A stretch of DNA of 12,765 nt. Source: Alphaproteobacteria bacterium (GTDB lineage: Bacteria; Pseudomonadota; Alphaproteobacteria; RF32; CAG-239). Both the position numbers and the translations under genes were made by a program. Below are positions 7,419-12,765 of this stretch, piece after piece. Each line of letters starts with the position of its first letter. The stretch's first letter is position 1. Location: contig JAGDBT010000027.1 in the NCBI GenBank assembly GCA_017958895.1, positions 1 to 12,765 of the forward strand. The letters run 5' to 3'. The notes below the pieces were generated by a model. That model was given only the letters and a program-made list of their open reading frames with translations, ran no database searches and was not told the DNA's origin.

Positions 7419-7447
7419 AGTACACCACAAAAAAAACAATAAATCAA
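7419..7447 (-). promoter_or_regulatory. Promoter of tRNA-Leu and probably tig
   Basis: On the minus strand a -35-like TTGATT (7442-7447) and a -10-like TGTACT (7419-7424) are exactly 17 bases apart. The bases after the -10 are GC-rich (TCGGCTCG), as in the discriminators of stable-RNA promoters. The tRNA begins 16 bases past the -10. Prediction by eye. Confidence 0.5.
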
Positions 7448-7509
7448 GCAAAAAACAATATGCCCTTACAAAAAATATTGCAAAAATCTCATTTTTATGT
7501 ATAAACAGG

Positions 7510-7515
7510 TATAAT
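7510..7515 (+). promoter_or_regulatory. -10 element of the prfC promoter
   Basis: A perfect TATAAT 20 bases before the prfC start codon. No matching -35 hexamer is visible at 16-18 bases upstream; a TTGCAA is 26 bases away, too far. The start would leave a very short leader carrying AAGGAGG (7524-7530). Confidence 0.4.
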
Positions 7516-7535
7516 TTCAAAATAAGGAGGTCAAA

Positions 7536-9122
7536 ATGTCAGAAAAAATAAACATGCGCAAAACTTTTGCCATTATTTCGCACCCGGATGCCGGTAAAAC
7601 CACACTTACCGAAAAATTGTTATTGTTCGGCGGTGCCATTCAACAAGCCGGTGCGGTTAAAGCTCGCGGAGAAAACCGCAAAGCTCACTCCGACTGGATG
7701 AAAGTTGAACAAGAGCGCGGAATTTCCGTGGCCTCATCCGTTATGAATTTTGAATATAATGACATAACTTTTAACCTTCTGGATACACCGGGACACGAAG
7801 ATTTTTCCGAAGATACTTACCGCGTGTTAACTGCCGTTGATTCTGCCGTTATGGTCCTTGATTCAGCCAAAGGTATAGAAAGTCAAACCAAAAAACTTTT
7901 TGAAGTTTGCCGTTTACGCAATATCCCTATTTTGACCTTTATCAACAAATTAGACCGCGAAGGATTAGACCCTTTTTCTTTGCTTGACGATATTGAAAAC
8001 ACTCTTGCTTTGGAAGTAACACCGGCCAGTTGGCCTATCGGTAGCGGTAAAGATTTTCTCGGTTGTTATGATTTGATAAACGACCAACTTATTCTCATGA
8101 ACAAAACCGGCAATAAATCGCTGATAAATGATACCATTGAAACCTGTAAAGGTCTGGACGATCCGAAACTTGACGAATTGCTGCCGGCTCATGCGGTAGC
8201 CAAGTTGCGTGAAGATGTGGAAATGGTGCGCGAATTATGTCCGAAATTTGATTTATCCGCTTATTTGGACGGCTCAATGACACCGGTATTTTTCGGAAGT
8301 GCCATCAACAATTTCGGAGTCAGAGAAATTTTGAACGGCTTACATAAATTTGCTCCTACGCCTCGTCCGCAACCGAGTGCCGAACGCATTGTCAAAGCCG
8401 ATGAACCGAAAGTAACCGGTTTTATTTTCAAAATTCAAGCCAATATGGACCCTAAACATCGTGATCGTATTGCTTTTATGCGTATTTGCTCCGGACATTT
8501 TAAGCGCGGCATGAGTTTATTGCAAATCCGTACCGGCAAAGAAATAAAAATCCAAACACCGGTAATGTTTTTGGCTCAGGAAAGAGAATTAACCGAAGAT
8601 GCTTATGCCGGTGATATTATCGGTATTCCGAATCACGGCCAGTTGCGCATCGGCGATACTTTGACCGAGGGAGAAAAAATTCATTACACCGGAATTCCGA
8701 GTTTTGCTCCGGAACTTTTGAAATCAGTACGCGCAAAAGATCCGTTAAAATCCAAACACTTAGCCAATGCCTTGCAACAAATAGCCGAAGAAGGCGGAGC
8801 CAGTATTTTTAAGCCGCTTTCCGGTGCCGAATATATTGTCGGAGTGGTCGGAGTTTTGCAATTTGAGGTAATTGCCGACAGATTGCGTACCGAATTCAAT
8901 ATTGATGTTATTTTTGAACCGACTCAATATTTCACTGCTCGTTGGATAAGTTGCAACAATAAAGAAATTTTGGAAAAATTCTATAATACCAATACCCTCA
9001 ATTTAGCTGATGATTATGACGGAGCAAGAGTCTTCTTGGCACGTAATGCCTGGCATTTGGGAAAAGTTAAAGAAGATTTTCCGCAAATAGAACTTCATAA
9101 AACCCGCGAACAAACTTTTTAA
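7536..9122 (+). CDS. prfC: Peptide chain release factor 3 (RF3)
   Basis: Translational GTPase that removes RF1 and RF2 from the ribosome after termination. The 528 residues equal the usual family length. GTPase motifs are clear: the P-loop SHPDAGKT (15-22), ERGISV (60-65) as the switch I region, DTPGHEDF (83-90), and NKLD (137-140). The later beta-barrel and RF3 C-terminal domains run to the end (for example FEVIADRLRTEFN and an SGAEYIVGVVGVLQ stretch typical of RF3). The start at 7536 has a near-perfect AAGGAGG. It diverges from the tRNA-Leu/tig unit. EF-G and LepA are excluded by the SHPDAGKT loop and by the RF3-like C-terminus. Confidence 0.97.
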   Translation: MSEKINMRKTFAIISHPDAGKTTLTEKLLLFGGAIQQAGAVKARGENRKAHSDWMKVEQERGISVASSVMNFEYNDITFNLLDTPGHEDFSEDTYRVLTAVDSAVMVLDSAKGIESQTKKLFEVCRLRNIPILTFINKLDREGLDPFSLLDDIENTLALEVTPASWPIGSGKDFLGCYDLINDQLILMNKTGNKSLINDTIETCKGLDDPKLDELLPAHAVAKLREDVEMVRELCPKFDLSAYLDGSMTPVFFGSAINNFGVREILNGLHKFAPTPRPQPSAERIVKADEPKVTGFIFKIQANMDPKHRDRIAFMRICSGHFKRGMSLLQIRTGKEIKIQTPVMFLAQERELTEDAYAGDIIGIPNHGQLRIGDTLTEGEKIHYTGIPSFAPELLKSVRAKDPLKSKHLANALQQIAEEGGASIFKPLSGAEYIVGVVGVLQFEVIADRLRTEFNIDVIFEPTQYFTARWISCNNKEILEKFYNTNTLNLADDYDGARVFLARNAWHLGKVKEDFPQIELHKTREQTF

Positions 9123-9135
9123 GCGGATAACCGAC

Positions 9136-9154
9136 GGCAATCCCTTGCTTTTTT
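9136..9154 (+). terminator. Weak terminator after prfC
   Basis: A short hairpin GGCAA-TCCC-TTGCT (5 bp with one G-T pair) is followed by six T residues. The T tract overlaps the likely promoter of the next gene. The stem is short, so read-through is probable. Confidence 0.35.
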
Positions 9155-9172
9155 CTTAAACCGGCATATAGT
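9145..9172 (+). promoter_or_regulatory. Promoter upstream of the coiled-coil membrane protein gene
   Basis: TTGCTT (9145-9150) and TATAGT (9167-9172) are separated by 16 bases, placing the transcript start roughly 25 bases before the start codon at 9206. The -35 overlaps the weak prfC terminator. Prediction by eye. Confidence 0.45.
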
Positions 9173-9205
9173 AATATCAGATATGTTGTTTATGGGAATG
9201 TGGTC

Positions 9206-9763
9206 ATGAAATTTGTAATGATGCTGATTAAAGTTCTGAGTGCCGTTTTATTGGCCTCTTTGTTTGGCATGTTTGTTTATTTCAGCACCTTACAACAAAA
9301 ATTGCCGGAAACTTCATCTTATGCCGCATTTTGTTTGATGTTATTTGTTATCGCATCTTTAATTTTGGCGTTAGCTTTGATTTGGGTAGAAAATCTGCCG
9401 GAAGACGGGCAAAAAAATTCATCGGAAGTTTCTGATTCCTCAGAGAAATTGAAACCTGTTTTGGAAGAAATATCCCGTTCTCACAAACACATGAATAAAG
9501 TATTCAACATGGCACTGGAAAATTTCAATAACCGTCTTGACGGTCTGGAAAATGCCACTTCACAACAACATCTCATATTCACGGAAAAAATGCAAAAACT
9601 GCAGCAAAAATTTCCGGATATTTTTAAGGATACCCATAAAGAAGATTTGGCTAAAACTCTCTCCTCTCTGGAAATTTTGAAAGACAGCCTGACCGACGAA
9701 CCGAACTATCGTGATGTTGATATTAAAGAGATAATCGGCACTGATAAAAATCAGGAAAAATAA
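9206..9763 (+). CDS. Unknown two-helix inner-membrane protein with a cytoplasmic coiled coil
   Basis: I do not recognise the family. The 185-residue product (from ATG 9206) has two hydrophobic segments at about residues 2-26 and 39-59, joined by a short polar loop. A hydrophilic, Glu/Lys/Gln-rich tail of about 125 residues follows, with heptad-like spacing (the LENFNNRLDGLENATSQQHL and MQKLQQKF stretches) that suggests a coiled coil. Both ends probably face the cytoplasm. No catalytic motif or cysteine in a recognisable site is seen. A GTG two codons upstream (9200) is an alternative start. Neither has a strong ribosome binding site; GGGAATG is the nearest purine stretch. It sits between prfC and hydG with its own promoter-like element and no clear terminator, so it may be co-transcribed with hydG. 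Confidence 0.7.
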   Translation: MKFVMMLIKVLSAVLLASLFGMFVYFSTLQQKLPETSSYAAFCLMLFVIASLILALALIWVENLPEDGQKNSSEVSDSSEKLKPVLEEISRSHKHMNKVFNMALENFNNRLDGLENATSQQHLIFTEKMQKLQQKFPDIFKDTHKEDLAKTLSSLEILKDSLTDEPNYRDVDIKEIIGTDKNQEK

Positions 9764-9796
9764 ATTTAAAATCCCCTCTTGCAAACTTGCGATAAA

Positions 9797-9847
9797 TGTG
9801 TTAAATAAACTCAGTTTTTTATATTTTGATGTTTAATTTTTAACACA
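9797..9847. repeat. 9-bp inverted repeat upstream of hydG
   Basis: TGTGTTAAA (9797-9805) and its exact complement TTTAACACA (9839-9847) flank 33 AT-rich bases and end 8 bases before the hydG start codon. The half-sites are 42 bases apart centre to centre, about four helical turns. It could be a paired operator or an mRNA hairpin near the start; neither is proven. Confidence 0.45.
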
Positions 9848-9855
9848 ATAATTAT

Positions 9856-11277
9856 ATGCTTTACAATTCGAAATCACTAAAGGCAGATGAATTCATCAGC
9901 CACGAAGAGATTCTTGAAAGTTTGCGTTATGCCGAGGAAAATAAAGACAATCTTCCCCTGATTAAAGAAATTCTTGCAAAAGCCCGTTTGGAAAAAGGTT
10001 TATCGCATCGCGAAGCCTCGGTTCTGCTGGCTTGTGAAAATCCCGAAATCAACGAAGAGCTCTTTGCTTTGGCTAAGCAAATCAAACAGGATTATTACGG
10101 AAACCGTATGGTGCTTTTTGCGCCGTTGTATCTCTCAAACTACTGTGTAAACAGTTGTGTGTATTGTCCCTATCATGTTAAAAATAAGCACATCTTTCGC
10201 AAAAAGATGTCGCAGGAAGAAATTCGCCGCGAAGTAATTGCTTTGCAAGATATGGGGCACAAACGTCTGGCCATAGAGCTGGGAGAAGATCCGATTAACA
10301 ATCCCATAGAATATGTTCTGGAAAGTCTTGAGACCATCTATGCGATTAAGCACAAAAACGGAGCAATTCGCCGTGTTAATGTTAACATCGCCGCGACTAC
10401 GGTCGAGAATTATCGCTTGCTGAAAGATGCCGGTATCGGAACTTACATTTTGTTCCAAGAAACCTATAATCGTCAGTCTTATGAAACTCTCCACCCGAGA
10501 GGTCCGAAGCACGATTATGCCTGGCATACCGAAGCCATGGACAGAGCCATGGAAGGCGGTATAGACGATGTTGGTATCGGAGTTCTGTTCGGGCTTTCGA
10601 CCTATCGCTATGAATTTGCCGGTTTGTTGATGCACGCCGAACATTTGGAAGCCGTACACGGTGTCGGACCGCACACAATAAGCGTTCCGCGTTTGCGCCC
10701 GGCCGATGACATCAACACCGAAGATTTTCAGGATTGTATCAGTGACGATATCTTCGCCAAGATTGTAGCCTGTCTGCGAATTGCCGTGCCTTATACGGGT
10801 ATGATTATCTCTACCCGTGAAAGTCAAAAAACTCGTGAAAGAGTTTTGGAATTGGGAATATCGCAGCTTTCCGGCGGTTCTAAAACCTCGGTCGGCGGCT
10901 ATGCGCAACATGAAGAGCCGGAAGAAAATTCCGCTCAGTTTGATGTGATTGACAATCGCACGCTGGACGAAGTAATCAACTGGCTCATTCGCCTCGGCTA
11001 TATTCCGAGTTTCTGCACCGCCTGCTATCGGGCCGGACGCACCGGAGACCGCTTTATGGAACTTTGCAAAAACAAGCAAATTCACAATTGTTGCCATCCC
11101 AATGCGTTATTGACCTTGCAGGAATATCTCACGGACTATGCTTCACCCGATACATATCAAATCGGTACGGAGCTGATTGCCAAGGAATTGCAGACATTAA
11201 ATCCGAAAATTGCCGCACGCACTTCAGGTTGGTTGGAAAACATCCGCAACGGTACAGGCCGAGATTATCGTTTCTGA
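9856..11277 (+). CDS. hydG: [FeFe] hydrogenase maturase HydG (radical SAM tyrosine lyase)
   Basis: Cleaves tyrosine to p-cresol and dehydroglycine and makes the CO and CN ligands as an Fe(CO)2CN-cysteine synthon for the H-cluster of HydA. The 473 residues match the family length. The radical-SAM CX3CX2C motif is at Cys97, 101, 104 (CVNSCVYC). The C-terminal cluster motif that separates HydG from ThiH is present as Cys387-x2-Cys390-x22-Cys413, in CTACYRAGRTGDRFM and the following HNCC. The start ATG at 9856 gives the expected N-terminus, but no Shine-Dalgarno sequence is visible before it; the upstream bases are A/T only and carry an inverted repeat. A strong terminator follows. It is about 9 kb from hydA on the opposite strand, and hydE and hydF are not in the window. 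Confidence 0.97.
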   Translation: MLYNSKSLKADEFISHEEILESLRYAEENKDNLPLIKEILAKARLEKGLSHREASVLLACENPEINEELFALAKQIKQDYYGNRMVLFAPLYLSNYCVNSCVYCPYHVKNKHIFRKKMSQEEIRREVIALQDMGHKRLAIELGEDPINNPIEYVLESLETIYAIKHKNGAIRRVNVNIAATTVENYRLLKDAGIGTYILFQETYNRQSYETLHPRGPKHDYAWHTEAMDRAMEGGIDDVGIGVLFGLSTYRYEFAGLLMHAEHLEAVHGVGPHTISVPRLRPADDINTEDFQDCISDDIFAKIVACLRIAVPYTGMIISTRESQKTRERVLELGISQLSGGSKTSVGGYAQHEEPEENSAQFDVIDNRTLDEVINWLIRLGYIPSFCTACYRAGRTGDRFMELCKNKQIHNCCHPNALLTLQEYLTDYASPDTYQIGTELIAKELQTLNPKIAARTSGWLENIRNGTGRDYRF

Positions 11278-11290
11278 GTACTCTTTGTTA

Positions 11291-11326
11291 AAAACAGCTT
11301 CTTTTTCGTAAAGAAGCTGTTTTTTT
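11291..11326 (+). terminator. Strong Rho-independent terminator of hydG
   Basis: A perfect 14-bp stem, AAAACAGCTTCTTT (11291-11304) and AAAGAAGCTGTTTT (11310-11323), has a 5-base loop TTCGT and continues into T residues. It starts 13 bases after the hydG stop. Its 3' arm and T tract recur at 12076-12094. Confidence 0.93.
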
Positions 11327-11386
11327 AATTATGTGATAATATTTTTATTAAAAATTTTATTATATTTCTTATTTTTAGCTTGACTA
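11311..11386 (+). repeat. Duplicated intergenic segment, copy 1
   Basis: This stretch holds the 3' arm of the hydG terminator, the AT block ATAATATTTTTATTA, and a TATTTTTA-N-CTTGAC promoter start. The same elements recur in the same order at 12076-12130. The first 19 bases are identical, then the 15-base AT block, then the 14 bases around CTTGAC with one mismatch. Copy 1 carries about 20 extra AT bases in the middle. Confidence 0.5.
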
Positions 11387-11408
11387 TAAAAATACTTATT
11401 TGTATTAT
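11380..11408 (+). promoter_or_regulatory. Promoter of the unknown membrane protein gene
   Basis: TTGACT (11380-11385) and TATTAT (11403-11408) are 17 bases apart; an overlapping TATAAT (11406-11411) is also present. The implied leader is about 70 nt. It lies within the duplicated intergenic segment. Confidence 0.6.
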
Positions 11409-11485
11409 AATTATTGCGAACCAGAACGATATATAATCAAAAACCGTGGCAGAAAAGAAAGTAACAAAAAAAGGAGCATAAAATA

Positions 11486-12052
11486 GTGCAGAAAGCAAAA
11501 ATATATACCGCATTAAAATACCTCGGTGCATTTTTGCTCTGCACTGTTTTACTGGCTCTTGTTATGTGTCTCATATTCGTATTTGACCGAGAAAAACTTG
11601 AGTTAGTAGAGTGTTTTTTATTTGAATCCGGACACATTAAAGAAATATTTGACTACCAAAGTTATTTGCAAGGGCATTGCACCTATCCGCAAATATGCGC
11701 ATGTTCGGTAACATCGGAATGGATTTTATTTTTCTATATTTTGGCTTTACCGATTCTTGTTTTTTACGAGTTTATTAAGCGCAAAATTGTTCCGCAACAA
11801 TACCAATATTTGTGCGTTTTCGGTGAGATTATAATATGGTCGATAATTTGTTATTTTGCTCAAGACCATATTCCTCATAAATGGTTTGCTGTTGATAATA
11901 CTTATAAGTTTATGTCATCAATGGCAATTATAGTACTGATGTTACACAGCTTGCCATCGAAGGTATTGAAAGCCTTATCCGTAGTAATCGGAATAATTTA
12001 CGGACTGTATTTCGGATTTATTGTTGCTATGATTCTTCCGAATTTGTTTTGA
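11486..12052 (+). CDS. Unknown multi-pass membrane protein
   Basis: No family recognised. The 188-residue protein has about five hydrophobic segments at roughly 12-33, 77-97, 106-125, 138-157 and 160-186. A hydrophilic loop at 34-76 contains four cysteines (Cys43, 65, 71 and 73, including CTYPQICAC) that could form disulfides if the loop is outside the cytoplasm. No catalytic motif is visible. The start is GTG at 11486, with AAGGAG (11471-11476) 9 bases upstream; no in-frame ATG lies nearby. It has its own promoter-like element and is bracketed by two related intergenic segments, which suggests a mobile or recently duplicated locus. The low GC content, below that of its neighbours, may point the same way. 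It is probably a real gene because of the ribosome binding site, the length and the coherent membrane pattern. Confidence 0.65.
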   Translation: MQKAKIYTALKYLGAFLLCTVLLALVMCLIFVFDREKLELVECFLFESGHIKEIFDYQSYLQGHCTYPQICACSVTSEWILFFYILALPILVFYEFIKRKIVPQQYQYLCVFGEIIIWSIICYFAQDHIPHKWFAVDNTYKFMSSMAIIVLMLHSLPSKVLKALSVVIGIIYGLYFGFIVAMILPNLF

Positions 12053-12075
12053 TAAAATAATTCACCTTCATCTTG

Positions 12076-12130
12076 AAGAAGCTGTTTTTTTAATCCTAAA
12101 ATAATATTTTTATTATTTTTATCTTGACAA
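12076..12130 (+). repeat. Duplicated intergenic segment, copy 2
   Basis: It begins with 19 bases identical to the 3' arm and T tract of the hydG terminator (AAGAAGCTG and seven T), then the same 15-base AT block and the CTTGAC promoter start. The matching 5' terminator arm (AAACAGCTT) is missing; only a short CTTCA-TCT-TGAAG hairpin (12067-12079) precedes it. Termination after the membrane protein gene is therefore probably weak. Confidence 0.5.
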
Positions 12131-12151
12131 TTTCTTATATTATAATATAAA
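12124..12151 (+). promoter_or_regulatory. Promoter of the Asn/Gln-rich protein gene
   Basis: A perfect -35 TTGACA (12124-12129) is followed after 16 bases by TATAAA (12146-12151), in a run of overlapping -10-like hexamers. The implied untranslated leader is about 150 nt. Confidence 0.6.
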
Positions 12152-12178
12152 TATTATTATAAAGTGGAGTTACGTTAT

Positions 12179-12244
12179 TTGCGTGAAATTATAGAGGTAA
12201 CCGAGCGAGGGGAAAGGAGGCAAGATAATAGAAATCCATTTTAA
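12179..12244 (+). CDS. Possible 21-codon leader peptide ORF (TTG start)
   Basis: Speculative. A TTG start lies 9 bases after TGGAG (12165-12169). It opens 21 arginine- and glutamate-rich codons that include the adjacent rare arginine codons AGG AGG, and closes with TAA at 12242. The AGG AGG pair is itself an AAAGGAGG Shine-Dalgarno-like run (12213-12220) with no ATG at a usable distance. It could equally be untranslated leader. Confidence 0.2.
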   Translation: MREIIEVTERGERRQDNRNPF

Positions 12245-12264
12245 CAAATTGGAACAACTATTTT

Positions 12265-12309
12265 ATGGAAAAAGTAATGAGTAAAACAAAATTTAAAATG
12301 GAGGAATAA
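12265..12309 (+). CDS. Possible 14-codon leader peptide abutting the next gene
   Basis: Speculative. ATG at 12265 opens MEKVMSKTKFKMEE and stops with TAA at 12307-12309, immediately before the ATG of the Asn/Gln-rich gene. Its last codons (ATG GAG GAA) form the GGAG ribosome binding site of that gene, so translation of one could affect the other. Its own ribosome binding site is poor. Confidence 0.25.
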   Translation: MEKVMSKTKFKMEE

Positions 12310-12765
12310 ATGGATATTTATGATAAATACAAATCGCGGCTCGGCTATGAAATCGGAGACAACGGCATAGACAGCTACGGTGTAAATCACAACGGATTTT
12401 CGGCGCAAGATGAGGTGCAATACCAAAACGCCCGCACTGAACGTGAAAATCAATTGATACAAAACTATAATAATCAGGGAATAAATCAAAACTACCCGCA
12501 GTATGGTACAAACTTCTGGGGCAACTCGGAAAATAACTACGGCTTCGGCAGTTCAAATATCGCCGGTAATATTGCCAATATTACAAATCGCTTTAATGCG
12601 GGCGGATTTGATAGTGAAGTTAATAATAACTCGAGTTTAAGTACAAATAATATGCTAAATAATTACGGATATTCAGGTTATGGATTACAATTACAACCGG
12701 ATACTCTGAGAACGCAAGGTACTCAATATGCACAGATGGCAACGCCAAACACAACTACTGATGCC
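12310..12765 (+). CDS. Asn/Gln-rich low-complexity protein (partial, 3' end outside window)
   Basis: No family recognised. An open frame runs 152 codons from ATG 12310 to the window edge without a stop. The first 16 residues (MDIYDKYKSRLGYEIG) look like a short ordered or targeting segment. The rest is dominated by Asn (27), Gly (17), Gln (13) and Tyr (13). Asn plus Gln make about 26%, lysine occurs only twice and cysteine not at all. Runs such as QNYNNQGINQNYPQYG are typical of disordered or prion-like linkers. No signal peptide or membrane helix is seen. The ribosome binding site GGAGG/GGAG overlaps the end of a tiny upstream ORF. The codons are ordinary and the third positions mixed, supporting a real gene. 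It may be the N-terminal linker of a much larger protein, such as a secreted or phage-like structural protein, but that is a guess. Confidence 0.7.
   Translation, partial: MDIYDKYKSRLGYEIGDNGIDSYGVNHNGFSAQDEVQYQNARTERENQLIQNYNNQGINQNYPQYGTNFWGNSENNYGFGSSNIAGNIANITNRFNAGGFDSEVNNNSSLSTNNMLNNYGYSGYGLQLQPDTLRTQGTQYAQMATPNTTTDA

Noticed and set aside
7482..7515. TTGCAA with TATAAT as a full prfC promoter
   Set aside because: The two hexamers are 26 bases apart, too far for a normal sigma-70 promoter; only the -10 is reported.
10135..11097. Long open frame (320 codons) on the minus strand opposite hydG
   Set aside because: It lies wholly within a certain HydG coding region, has no ribosome binding site or recognisable domain, and is a shadow of the other strand.
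12169..12201. GTTAC/GTAAC hairpin in the leader of the Asn/Gln-rich gene, a possible riboswitch
   Set aside because: The stem is 5 bp with a 23-base loop and no known riboswitch core; too weak to call.

Overview
This window looks like a piece of chromosome from a low-GC (roughly 40%), probably anaerobic, fermentative alphaproteobacterium, of the kind known from gut metagenomes. The lineage call rests mainly on the trigger factor. Its C-terminal region (around the EARKYPGQE stretch) reads like alphaproteobacterial Tig, and a tRNA-Leu lies just upstream of tig on the same strand. The anaerobic call rests on a trimeric NADH-linked [FeFe] hydrogenase (HydC-HydB-HydA) and the H-cluster maturase HydG. 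Both calls are inferences from remembered family features; no database was searched.

Layout from left to right. Positions 1-3141 (minus) hold a tight operon, hydC-hydB-hydA, with hydA running off the left edge. It has a recognisable promoter at 3180-3207. Positions 3303-3330 carry the terminator of a flavodoxin-like gene (3367-3927, minus), which appears to have two usable starts, one with and one without a signal peptide. Next come a GT-C-type membrane glycosyltransferase (4007-5467, minus) overlapping a C_GCAxxG_C_C family protein (5460-5846, minus), then trigger factor (5919-7286, minus) and tRNA-Leu(UAG) (7318-7402, minus). Transcription then diverges: prfC (7536-9122), a two-helix membrane coiled-coil protein of unknown function (9206-9763), hydG (9856-11277) with a strong terminator, an unknown multi-pass membrane protein (11486-12052), and the start of an Asn/Gln-rich protein (12310 to the right edge), all on plus.

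How the genes work together. HydC and HydB would pass electrons between NAD(H) and the H-cluster subunit HydA, so the cell can dispose of reducing power as H2. HydG makes the Fe-CO-CN synthon for the HydA active site. HydE and HydF, which complete that maturation, are not in the window. Trigger factor, tRNA-Leu and release factor 3 are translation and folding housekeeping genes. The remaining proteins have only partial or no functional assignment.

The items most worth checking are: a HydB lacking the C-terminal ferredoxin domain found in bifurcating homologues; the dual-start flavodoxin; an inverted repeat in front of a hydG that has no visible ribosome binding site; a duplicated terminator-arm/promoter segment flanking the unknown membrane gene; and the Asn/Gln-rich protein with an unusual leader at the right edge. 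I saw no CRISPR array, insertion sequence, riboswitch or rRNA. No gene-free stretch exceeds about 300 bases.
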